From: Streptomyces durocortorensis
Lineage (GTDB): Bacteria; Actinomycetota; Actinomycetes; Streptomycetales; Streptomycetaceae
Direction of reading: 5' to 3'
DNA: 64,000 nt
Assembly (NCBI RefSeq): GCF_031760065.1
Contig: NZ_CP134500.1
Coordinates: forward strand, 3,658,001-3,722,000
A program made the translations under genes and the position numbers. Every line of letters begins with the position of its first letter. Position 1 is the first letter of the stretch. Shown piece after piece: positions 23,545 through 30,603 of this stretch. The notes under the pieces were generated by a model. That model was not told where the DNA came from. It worked only from the letters and a program-made list of their open reading frames with translations, and searched no databases.

Positions 23545-24673
23545 AGTCCCGGGAGCCGGAGTTGGCCGACAGCTTGAGGATGGTGTCCAGCTGGCTGTCG
23601 GTGGGCTCGGCGCCGTAGAGGAAGGCGTACTCACGGACGACCTCGGCCCGCAGTCCCGCGCCCCCGGTGCCGTGGACCAGACCGGCGAGCCACTGCCACA
23701 TCAGCGGTGACTCCTGGCTGGGCGGATCCCACCGGTATCCGCCCAGCGGCACCTTGTAGATACGACGCCCCCGCACAGCCCGCAGGCTTGCCAGCGCGGG
23801 GTCGTCGTACATGTCCTGTGGTGTGGCCGGGCCGAAGTTGCCGAGCAGGATGATGTCGGGGTCCCACCTCAGCAGCTGTTCGACATCGATGGTGGCCTGT
23901 TCGGCCTTGATCTCGGCGGCGGGATTGCGGCCACCGACGAGCTCGGTGACGAAGTGGTTGTACGAGTCGCCCCCTCCGACCTGCAGACCGTCGGCGGCTC
24001 CGCGCAGATAGAGCACGGACGGCGGGGGGCCCGCTCGGCCGGGAATCTCCGTGCGCAGCTTCTTCAGCCGCCGGCGCATGCCGTCGGCGATACGGTCGGC
24101 CCGGTCCTGCTTGCCGAGCAGCCGGCCGTACATGGCGATGGCGCCCTCCAGGTCCGCCTGGGTGCCATAGGTGAGCTGAGCGACCTTCAGACCCGCTTTG
24201 CGCAGCGGGTCGACGATGCCCGGGCCCCGGTCTCCCCACTGGATCACCACATCAGGTCGCCGTGCGAGGACGCTCTCCACATTGGGTGCGAACTCGGCAC
24301 CGGCCACATCGGTGGGCACCTTGAGCAGCTCCGGATGCGCCTCGCCCAGGAAGCTGCCCTTGATCGCGGTGAGTGACGCGGCGTTCATACCGGCCAGCAC
24401 ATCCGGCCCCCCGTTCACCGCGACCACCATGGACGCGGCGGGCAGCGGGATCGTCACCACCCGGCGTGCCGGTCCCGGCAGTTCGAGATTCTTACCGGTC
24501 AGATCGGTGACGGTCAGCCCCTTGCCGGACTTCTCCTGCCCGGTACGTCCGCAGGCGGTCCCCAGGAGGGGCAGGGCGGCCGCGGCGAGCGCGCCTCCCA
24601 GCAACCGGCGACGCGAAACGTCCAGGCTCGGCCGGGGGCCAGGGGGTGTCCTCCGGGAAAACACGGCAGGCAT
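23525..24673 (-). CDS. Substrate-binding lipoprotein, BtuF/FecB type, Tat-type signal
   Basis: This 382-residue protein reads MPAVFSRRTPPGPRPSLDVS then RRRLLGGALAAAALPLLGTA-Cys41: a twin-arginine-type lipoprotein signal. The mature part has the type III periplasmic-binding fold motifs PARRVVTIPLPA, VESVLARRPDVVIQWG, VGGGDSYNHFVTELVGGRN and QLLRWDPDIILLGN. Folded export by Tat fits a cofactor- or metal-bound receptor. A GAGAGGAA site precedes the ATG. It is the first gene after the cobalamin riboswitch, so corrinoid (or cobalt-chelate) binding is the leading idea; siderophore binding is the alternative. Confidence 0.88.
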   Translation of the reverse strand: MPAVFSRRTPPGPRPSLDVSRRRLLGGALAAAALPLLGTACGRTGQEKSGKGLTVTDLTGKNLELPGPARRVVTIPLPAASMVVAVNGGPDVLAGMNAASLTAIKGSFLGEAHPELLKVPTDVAGAEFAPNVESVLARRPDVVIQWGDRGPGIVDPLRKAGLKVAQLTYGTQADLEGAIAMYGRLLGKQDRADRIADGMRRRLKKLRTEIPGRAGPPPSVLYLRGAADGLQVGGGDSYNHFVTELVGGRNPAAEIKAEQATIDVEQLLRWDPDIILLGNFGPATPQDMYDDPALASLRAVRGRRIYKVPLGGYRWDPPSQESPLMWQWLAGLVHGTGGAGLRAEVVREYAFLYGAEPTDSQLDTILKLSANSGSRDYDDFGR

Positions 24674-24790
24674 CCGGGTTCCTCTCGCGTCCGGGGTACA
24701 GGCCGCCAGGGGACCGGCACCCGGGACGGCGGCGCACGTCGGCTTCGGCCCACCGGGCCGCACCCGCCGCATGCCGAGCACCCGAACGAA

Positions 24791-24816
24791 CCTGCCGCAC
24801 ATACCGTTGCGGCAGG
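24791..24816 (-). promoter_or_regulatory. Hairpin between riboswitch and operon start
   Basis: CCTGCCGCA with its exact complement TGCGGCAGG around an 8-base loop, between the riboswitch 3' end and the first gene. It may be part of the expression platform (anti-terminator or terminator arm). Confidence 0.45.
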
Positions 24817-24860
24817 CCGCTTGCACGCCTCCTGGGGTCCACGCCCCGTGGATGGTGTCC

Positions 24861-25002
24861 GCGACAGGTCAGTGTCCTGACTCCCGGATCGTCGCTCACC
24901 CCGACCTTCCAGCCTTCCGGCCGTGGTCGTGCGTGGGGTCCGCTCCCCGGTCACAGTGGCGGGACCGTGCCGGATTCCCACCGGCTTCCTGGTTCCCGTC
25001 GC
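24861..25002 (-). ncRNA. Cobalamin riboswitch (B12 element)
   Basis: Read on the minus strand, the RNA starts GCGACGGGAACCAGGAAGCC, contains GGTGGGAATCCGGCACGGTC and the B12 box core GCCACTGTGACCGGGG, then the conserved GGGAGTCAGGACACTGACCT, and closes with CCTGTCGC pairing with the 5' GCGACGGG (P1). These are the classical adenosylcobalamin riboswitch blocks in the right order and spacing. It sits 188 bases before the transporter operon start, so the importer and the fusion enzyme should be repressed when cobalamin is plentiful. Confidence 0.93.
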
Positions 25003-25104
25003 GAGCGTAGATGACCCACAGTAGCCAACCCGTCCGCACGGCGAAAGAGGGCCAGGTCGGCGCACTGGCGCAGGGGCGGACAGTCATGCCGGGCCCGGGA
25101 CCTG

Positions 25105-25370
25105 AGGGTCCGTTGCGGGACCATGGCTCTGTCCAAGGCCAGGACCAGGAAGGAGACTGTCGATCCCGCCCTCCGGCTCCATGCCGACCACATCGTCCGC
25201 GCCGACCCCGAGCCGCCTCAGGTGGTGGGCCAGGCGTTTGGCCTGAGCCGCTCCTGCGGGCGGCAAGGGTGGAATCTCCGCCGCAGGCGAAGAAGTCGTC
25301 GTTGCGCGCGGACTCGGAGAGGCCGAGAACACAGACGAACATACCCGAGAGTCGTGCCTCTATTTGTTTT
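25105..25370 (-). pseudogene. Remnant of a nonribosomal peptide synthetase gene
   Basis: On the minus strand, 25369-25253 encodes a carrier-domain fragment: IEARLSGMFVCVLGLSESAR then NDDFFACGGDSTLAARR, with the DDFFxxGGDS phosphopantetheine site. Directly next, in another frame (25248-25135), comes KRLAHHLRRLGVGADDVVGM then EPEGGIDSLLPGPG, which looks like the decayed start of an adenylation domain. Different frames, direct abutment and the absence of surrounding domains show a degraded relic. It is not functional as read. Confidence 0.6.
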
Positions 25371-25637
25371 CCTGAGATGATGCGCGCAGGCTCGTCTGCT
25401 CCGACTGCAAAAGAGAGAGTCCATCGGTGCTGCGGACTTTGCCTGTCCGGAGCGGTACGGCTCGATTCCGTACTTCGCAGCGGATGAAACGAGCGGAGTC
25501 GGTGGCTCACCTACCTGCATGACGGCAACGCGAGCACCCGGCATATCGGGCAATAGTGGTGCAAACTGGATCGCTATTCCTTCAGGTTCGGCGGTCTCCA
25601 CCGAAAATCACGCGTTCCCCCCTGGGTGCCTCCGATA

Positions 25638-25643
25638 TATTTA
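25638..25643 (+). promoter_or_regulatory. Candidate -10 for leaderless FBP gene
   Basis: TATTTA sits at -12 to -7 relative to the ATG at 25650, inside ATATATTTACTGACC. There is no ribosome-binding site between them, the arrangement expected of a leaderless mRNA. Confidence 0.4.
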
Positions 25644-25649
25644 CTGACC

Positions 25650-26156
25650 ATGGACCCATTGAGTGAGAAAGTCATCCGGAATTCCTTTGTGAACTGCACC
25701 AAGGGGGAGGCGTCCCGGCTGCGCCTGCCGCTCGGTTTCGGCGAACTTACCTGGGAAGACCTGGACTTCCTCGGCTGGGTCGACCCTGGCGCGCTGCTGC
25801 GGTCGCACATCGTCATGCCGGGACACGGCGGGCCGCGCGCCATCACCCTGCGTGTTTCCAGCGCCGCCCGGAAGGGCGTGATGAAGTCCAGCATGTGTCA
25901 GATATGCCTGACCCCGCATTCGTCGTCCGGTGTCAACCTCTTTGTCGCGCCGCTGGCCGGCCCATCCGGACGGCAGGGCAATACCGTGGGCATCTATATG
26001 TGCGCGGACCTGGCCTGTTCCTTGTACATGCGCGGGAAGCGGCAGCCCAAACTGCGTTTCAGTCAGTACGAGGAATCGCTCACCCTGGACGAGCGCATCG
26101 CGCGAGCGATGGACAACCTCAACAAATTCGCGGACAAGGTGGCGGGGATCGCCTGA
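25650..26156 (+). CDS. FBP-domain (EF-G-binding, treble-clef zinc finger) protein
   Basis: This 168-residue protein begins MDPLSEKVIRNSFVNCTKGE, the typical FBP-family opening. The N-terminal helical part is followed by a treble-clef zinc finger with Cys83, Cys86 (MCQICLTP) and Cys118, Cys123 (YMCADLACSLYMRGK). Relatives of the FusB/FusC type bind elongation factor G and rescue it from fusidic acid; housekeeping FBP proteins of actinobacteria may act on EF-G turnover. The role here is family-based. The start has no Shine-Dalgarno site. An alternative GTG lies eight codons upstream. Confidence 0.85.
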   Translation: MDPLSEKVIRNSFVNCTKGEASRLRLPLGFGELTWEDLDFLGWVDPGALLRSHIVMPGHGGPRAITLRVSSAARKGVMKSSMCQICLTPHSSSGVNLFVAPLAGPSGRQGNTVGIYMCADLACSLYMRGKRQPKLRFSQYEESLTLDERIARAMDNLNKFADKVAGIA

Positions 26157-26199
26157 GAGACAGGCCGGACCGAATACGTCGGACGCCCCTGCCTCGTGT

Positions 26200-26460
26200 T
26201 GTTTCCGGGGGCGGGGCGGGCCGCGCCGAAGTCCTGCGTCCACCCGTCGGGCACCCGCGAGTACGTCGAACGGGTCTCGCACATGCGCGCGGAGGTCCGC
26301 ACCCTCGCCGACCAGTTCATCCGACCGGACGATCGCCAAGCGCATGGGCATGTCCGTGCGCGCCCGCCGCCGCAACGTCGCTGAGATCATGGAGCGTCCC
26401 GGTGCCGAGAGCCGCTTCCAGGCGGGCTGCCCGCTGCGCACCGGACGGACATCTTCACCA
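26200..26460 (+). pseudogene. Frameshifted LuxR-type regulator C-terminus
   Basis: One plus frame gives YVERVSHMRAEVRTLADQFI. Near 26330 the similarity moves to another frame: TIAKRMGMSVRARRRNVAEI then MERPGAESRFQAGC. Together they resemble the C-terminal LuxR helix-turn-helix (IAxxLGMSxRTxRRxxAEIMxxLGAxSRFQAG). There is no N-terminal domain and no intact frame, so it is a relic in an otherwise gene-free 380-base gap. Confidence 0.5.
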
Positions 26461-26534
26461 TCCCCGAATCCCCGCAGGGCGGAGCACCAGGCACACTTCA
26501 TCCGTAAACAGTCGAGCCACCAAAGGACTCAGGC

Positions 26535-27119
26535 ATGATCACGCTGAAGAAGGAAGACGGCCCGGCGGATCTGGGCGGGGTGACCCACCTGTCCATCGGG
26601 GTGTCCTGGGACCCGACCGTCGGGAGCAGCGGCGGGCTGATGGGGAAGATCCGGCAGAAGGCCGGGACGGACCTCGACCTGATCGCCATCGCGATGCAGG
26701 GCGAGGACCCCGTACGGCTGGCCGGTCTGGACTCCCTGGACCCGCTGGGCAACGGCTCGCTCGTGCACAGCGGTGACAACCAGACCGGGCACGGGGACGG
26801 CGACGACGAGACGGTGACCGTCGAGTTCGCACGGGTGCCGTCGAACATCACGGCCATCGTGTTCGTCGCCGCCGCGTACAAGAAGCGCAGCGCCTTCAAG
26901 AACGCGCGCAACATCAGCTTCAAGGTGTACGACGCGACGGGCGGCAGCACGCAGCAGGTCGCCGACATCTGGCCGAGCCTGCTCACCCAGGACAACGGCT
27001 GCGCGGTGGCCAAGGCGATCCGGGACGGCGCGGGCTGGAAGCTCCAGGTGATCAACGAGACCGGGAAGATCAAGCAGGGGGACGAGCAGGCCCTGATGCG
27101 CTTCGCCGTGAGCAAGTAG
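26535..27119 (+). CDS. TerD-family stress protein
   Basis: This 194-residue protein begins MITLKKEDGPADLGGVTHLS and shows the TerD fold landmarks: GVSWDP, a DLDLIAIAM strand, DPLGNGSLVHSGDNQTGHGD with acidic calcium-binding residues, VTVEFARVPSNITAIVFVAA and ARNISFKVYDATGG. TerD proteins are cytosolic calcium-binding proteins linked to tellurite and general stress and, in Streptomyces, to development. It is a solitary copy here, with a good AAAGGAC ribosome site and a powerful terminator behind it. Confidence 0.92.
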   Translation: MITLKKEDGPADLGGVTHLSIGVSWDPTVGSSGGLMGKIRQKAGTDLDLIAIAMQGEDPVRLAGLDSLDPLGNGSLVHSGDNQTGHGDGDDETVTVEFARVPSNITAIVFVAAAYKKRSAFKNARNISFKVYDATGGSTQQVADIWPSLLTQDNGCAVAKAIRDGAGWKLQVINETGKIKQGDEQALMRFAVSK

Positions 27120-27145
27120 AGAGGGCGCGAGCAACCAGGACGACG

Positions 27146-27195
27146 CACGAACGCGGCTGCGGAACCACCGGGGTGGTTCCGCAGCCGCGTTCGTG
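27146..27195. terminator. 24-bp perfect hairpin between terD and the DUF5324 gene
   Basis: The arm CACGAACGCGGCTGCGG (first 17 of 24 bases) begins at 27146; the exact complement ends at 27195, with a 2-base loop. It lies between convergent genes and can stop both. Confidence 0.85.
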
Positions 27196-27215
27196 CTCTC
27201 CCCGGGCCTTCGCCG

Positions 27216-27935
27216 TCAGGGCCGGTCGTCCGGGCCGGGGTTGTCCCCGTTGCCCGCCTCGGCCTCGGCCTGCTTGGCGCGGACCTCCGGGTCGAGGTCC
27301 GACCGGTCGCTGCCGTCGACCGAGCTGAGCGGCGAACGCTCGTCGCCGACCTCGGTGGGGGCGGGCGGCTCGACCAGCCAGTCCGGGTTGGCCTGCTTGT
27401 CCCACCAGCGCCAGGCGGCGTAGGCGCCGCCCGCGAGGACCCCCAGCACCAGGAAGCCCTTCGCGGCCCGGCCCGCCTTGGCCCGCCGCTGGTGCTTCCT
27501 GGCCAGCTTCTGGATCTCCTTGGCCGTCACCTGCGTCCGCAGCGCCGCCAGGGCCGCCGCGCTGCGGGCGGAGGCCTGCTCGGCCATGGGCTGGGCCACG
27601 GCGCGGGCGTGCTCGACGCGCGGCGCCGTGTAATCGGCGGCGCTCCGTGCGGCCTTCCTGGTCGAGGCCGCCGCACGCTGCGCGGCCTCGTCGACCCGGG
27701 GCGGCACATGGCTCCGGGCCTGTTCGATGCGCGGTGCGAGATGCGAGTCGTACTGGACACGGGCCTGTTCGGCCGCCTTGGTCACCTTGGGTGCGAGTCG
27801 CACGCGGGTCTCGTGCGCGTAATGGGTCGCCTGCTCCTTGGCCGTGCCGGCGTAGGGCGCCACCACTTCCGCGGCGTGCCGCGCGCTGCACTTCGCCGAG
27901 TCGGTTGCGGCGCGCACGCTGTCGATGCGGGTCAC
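27216..27935 (-). CDS. DUF5324-like membrane-associated protein
   Basis: This 239-residue protein starts at GTG (MTRIDSVRAATDSAKCSARH) after the strong AAGGAGGAGG site. Its long Ala/Arg/Glu-rich helical region (about 20-165) has repeated A-x-x-A-R motifs like an apolipoprotein or coiled coil. One membrane span follows (AAKGFLVLGVLAGGAYAAWR, about 168-187), then an acidic tail. It matches the Streptomyces DUF5324 pattern; function unknown. The longer frame upstream lacks a ribosome site. Confidence 0.8.
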   Translation of the reverse strand: MTRIDSVRAATDSAKCSARHAAEVVAPYAGTAKEQATHYAHETRVRLAPKVTKAAEQARVQYDSHLAPRIEQARSHVPPRVDEAAQRAAASTRKAARSAADYTAPRVEHARAVAQPMAEQASARSAAALAALRTQVTAKEIQKLARKHQRRAKAGRAAKGFLVLGVLAGGAYAAWRWWDKQANPDWLVEPPAPTEVGDERSPLSSVDGSDRSDLDPEVRAKQAEAEAGNGDNPGPDDRP

Positions 27936-28216
27936 GGGATCCTCCTCCTTGGTGGCGGGTAGGTACTCCGCCTGTCCGCCCAGTTCGAAATCATGCCTGC
28001 CGCGGCCATGACCGGCATGCGGGACGGGCATCCGGGTCATGATCGCCGTTTGGGGTCATAACGGTGTATCCGAAGTGTGCCGACGACAATGCCACGGTTC
28101 GCTCCTGAACGCGCCGTTTCGCCCGGCATCCGGCCGTACGTTTCCCGGTCCGTGGGAGGATCGGCGGACGTCGGCGGAGGATGCGGACGTCAGCGAAGGA
28201 TGAGGGAAGGCGGATC

Positions 28217-28744
28217 GTGGCCGAGCAGCTTTACGCCACTCTGAAGACCAATCAGGGCGATATCGAGATCCGGCTCCTGCCGAACCACGCCCCCAAGACC
28301 GTCAGGAACTTCGTCGAGCTGGCCACCGGGCAGCGTGAGTGGGTCAACCCCGAGACCGGCGAGACCACCACGGACCGGCTGTACGACGGTACGGTCTTCC
28401 ACCGCGTCATCAGCGGTTTCATGATCCAGGGTGGAGACCCCCTGGGGAACGGCACGGGCGGTCCGGGCTACCAGTTCGCCGACGAGTTCCACCCCGAGCT
28501 GGGCTTCACCCAGCCGTATCTGCTGGCCATGGCCAACGCGGGGCCGGGGACGAACGGCTCGCAGTTCTTCCTGACGGTGTCACCCACCGCCTGGCTGACA
28601 GGCAAGCACACCATCTTCGGCGAGGTGGCCGACGATGCGGGCCGCCGGGTCGTCGACGCCATCGCGGCCACCCCGACCAACCCGCGCACCGACCGTCCCC
28701 TGAAGGACGTGGTGATCGAGTCGGTGGTCGTCGAGACCCGCTGA
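28217..28744 (+). CDS. Peptidyl-prolyl cis-trans isomerase (cyclophilin type)
   Basis: This 175-residue protein starts at GTG (MAEQLYATLKTNQGDIEIRL). Cyclophilin motifs are FHRVISGFMIQGGDP, with the catalytic Arg-Ile-x-x-Phe-Met block, then GYQFADEFHPELGF, LAMANAGPGTNGSQFFLTVS and HTIFGEVADDAGRRVVDAI. There is no signal peptide, so it is cytosolic. It speeds prolyl bond isomerisation in protein folding. The rhomboid gene follows after 145 bases with a hairpin between. Confidence 0.96.
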   Translation: MAEQLYATLKTNQGDIEIRLLPNHAPKTVRNFVELATGQREWVNPETGETTTDRLYDGTVFHRVISGFMIQGGDPLGNGTGGPGYQFADEFHPELGFTQPYLLAMANAGPGTNGSQFFLTVSPTAWLTGKHTIFGEVADDAGRRVVDAIAATPTNPRTDRPLKDVVIESVVVETR

Positions 28745-28792
28745 CGCCCGCCGACCGCTCCGCGGCACGCCGCTGACACCGGCCGGGAACCA

Positions 28793-28839
28793 ACCGCCCC
28801 GCCCGTCCGTACATGTTCATAGCGGGCCGGCGGGGCGGT
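28793..28839 (+). terminator. Hairpin between cyclophilin and rhomboid genes
   Basis: ACCGCCCCGCC (28793-28803) and its complement (28829-28839) form an 11-bp stem with a 25-base loop. Confidence 0.5.
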
Positions 28840-28889
28840 CGCGTCCGCGCCGCCGGAAGCACGAGGACCCGAGAGGCAGGCCAGGAGCG

Positions 28890-29795
28890 ATGGACCAGCA
28901 GCCGCCGCCAGACCGTGACGCCTCGGCGGGCGGCGTGCCGACGCCGACCTGCTATCGGCACCCGGGCCGCGAGACGGGGATCAGCTGTACGCGCTGTGAG
29001 CGGCCGATCTGCACCGAGTGCATGGTCAGCGCCTCGGTCGGCTTTCAGTGTCCCGACTGCGTACGCCAGGGTTCCGGCACCGGCCACCACCCGGCGGCGA
29101 GCCGTCCGCGCACCCTGGCGGGCGGGACGGTGGCCGCCGATCCGCGGCTGGTCACCAAGATCCTGCTCGGCATCAATCTGGCGGTCTTCGTCCTGGTCGC
29201 CGCAGCCGGTCCCACCCTGCTCAACGATCTGACGCTGCTCGGGCGGGCCTGGGACCCCACTCCGCCGCCGGGGTCCATCGAGGGCGTCGCCGAGGGCCAG
29301 TGGTATCGCCTGGTGACCTCGATGTTCCTGCACCAGGAGGTGTGGCACATCGGGTTCAACATGCTGGGGCTGTGGTGGCTCGGCGGACAGCTGGAGGCCG
29401 CGCTCGGCCGGTCCCGCTATCTCGCGCTCTATCTGCTGTCCGGCCTCGCGGGCAGCGCGCTGACCTATCTGATCGCCGCGCCGAACCAGGGGTCGCTCGG
29501 CGCCTCCGGCGCGGTCTACGGCCTGTTCGGCGCCACCGCGGTCCTGATGCGCCGGATGAACTACGACATGCGCCCGGTGCTGGTGCTGCTCGCGCTGAAC
29601 CTGGTCTTCACCTTCACCTGGGGCGGTATCGCCTGGGAGGCGCACGTCGGCGGTCTGGTGGCGGGCGTCGCCATCGCTCTCGGCATGGTGCACGCCCCGC
29701 GCGAGCACCGCACGCTGGTGCAGGCCGGCACCTGTGCGCTGGTCCTGTTGGCCACCCTCGGGATCGTCGTCGCCAGGACAATCGCGCTCACCTGA
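28890..29795 (+). CDS. Rhomboid intramembrane serine protease with N-terminal B-box-like zinc finger
   Basis: This 301-residue protein has an N-terminal zinc-binding segment with Cys21, His24, Cys33, Cys36, Cys41, Cys44, Cys54 and Cys57 (B-box type). A six-helix rhomboid core follows, with nucleophile Ser206 in LGASGAVYG and His252 in EAHVGGLVAG, plus the WHIGFNMLGLWWLGG loop. It cleaves membrane protein segments; its substrate is unknown. The zinc finger plus rhomboid layout is normal for actinobacteria. Confidence 0.95.
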   Translation: MDQQPPPDRDASAGGVPTPTCYRHPGRETGISCTRCERPICTECMVSASVGFQCPDCVRQGSGTGHHPAASRPRTLAGGTVAADPRLVTKILLGINLAVFVLVAAAGPTLLNDLTLLGRAWDPTPPPGSIEGVAEGQWYRLVTSMFLHQEVWHIGFNMLGLWWLGGQLEAALGRSRYLALYLLSGLAGSALTYLIAAPNQGSLGASGAVYGLFGATAVLMRRMNYDMRPVLVLLALNLVFTFTWGGIAWEAHVGGLVAGVAIALGMVHAPREHRTLVQAGTCALVLLATLGIVVARTIALT

Positions 29796-30207
29796 GCGGA
29801 ATGGGGCTCTTCACCCCCAGGGTGACCGAAGTTGTCCACAGTGTGCGCGAAATCTTGCGTGGAGCAAGAGGAACATCTGTGCCACTTGTCGCTGACCTGG
29901 GTTTTCTCACCTGATCCACGGAGTGCAGCCCCCCTCGATGAGGGAGGCTGCAGTCACACCGGCGTCAACTTGAGTGGAGGTTATCCACAGATCGTCTGAC
30001 CTTTTCCCCCGGCTGTGGATAACTCTGTGGGTAACTCAGGGCAAGGCTTGCGCGGGTGGGTGCCGCACAGGTATCAGCGGAGCCGTGCAGGCACCAGCGG
30101 TGCCGCGCAGGAAGGAGCCGTGCCGGTACCGGCGGCGCCGTGCGGGAAGAACGGTGCAGGCACCAGCGGTGCCGCGCAGGAATCAGTAGAGCTGACCGGG
30201 GTCCGCT
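29796..30207. promoter_or_regulatory. Gene-free interval with a DnaA-box cluster
   Basis: Five DnaA-box-like 9-mers fall in about 200 bases: TTGTCCACA at 29832-29840, TGATCCACG at 29912-29920, TTATCCACA at 29981-29989, and on the minus strand TTATCCACA at 30014-30022 and TTACCCACA at 30026-30034. Three match the strong consensus exactly. Imperfect tandem repeats follow up to the crgA stop. No gene is credible here. The cluster could bind DnaA about 26 kb from oriC. Confidence 0.65.
30050..30185. repeat. Imperfect tandem repeat, about 35-bp period
   Basis: About four units begin GTGC(C/A)GG. Two 29-bp stretches are identical at 30085-30113 and 30154-30182 (they begin GTGCAGGCACCAGCGGTGCC), with a diverged copy at about 30120-30148 and a poorer one before 30085. 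They lie just after the convergent crgA stop. Confidence 0.75.
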
Positions 30208-30462
30208 CTACTTCCACTGCGTCGACACGGCGAAGCCACCGGCGATGAAGCCGAAGCCGACCACGATGTTCCAGTTGCCCAGGGCGTCGATCGGCAGATC
30301 GCCTTCGGTCACGTAGAACACCACGATCCAGGCCAGTCCGATGAGGAACAGGGCCAGCATCACCGGAGCCACCCAGCTGCGGTTGGTCAGCTTTATGGCC
30401 GTTGCCTGCTTCGCCGGGGGCGGCGTGAAGTCGGCCTTCTTGCGGATACGTGACTTCGGCAC
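30208..30462 (-). CDS. crgA: Cell division protein CrgA
   Basis: This 84-residue protein begins [20 protein letters not shown] and has two transmembrane helices ([20 protein letters not shown] and [20 protein letters not shown]) around a short loop [14 protein letters not shown]. It is the conserved actinobacterial CrgA, which binds FtsZ and septal proteins and restrains septation in aerial hyphae of Streptomyces. It diverges from the DUF881 gene. Its stop borders the tandem repeat and DnaA-box region. Confidence 0.96.
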   Translation of the reverse strand: MPKSRIRKKADFTPPPAKQATAIKLTNRSWVAPVMLALFLIGLAWIVVFYVTEGDLPIDALGNWNIVVGFGFIAGGFAVSTQWK

Positions 30463-30603
30463 GAGGGACTCTCCTGTCGATGCGCTGCGTGACCGCGCAG
30501 GGATCTGTGGCGGGCGCCGGGGGCGGGTGCCAGGGGGAATGCTGCCTCCCCCAAGCGTCCGTTAGCGTAGTGCTTCCCTGGCGCCTGATGAGATAAGGGT
30601 ACG

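Noticed and set aside
25218..25601. 127-codon minus-strand frame as an intact gene
   Set aside because: It overlaps the NRPS relic in a different frame, has no start signal and no recognised domain.
19662..26534. Integrative element using tRNA-Ala as attachment site
   Set aside because: I found no integrase gene and no second copy of the tRNA 3' end near the far border.
29974..30316. Short plus-strand frames of 71-86 codons in the tandem repeat
   Set aside because: They only translate the repeat into Cys/Arg-rich strings and have no conserved start or domain.
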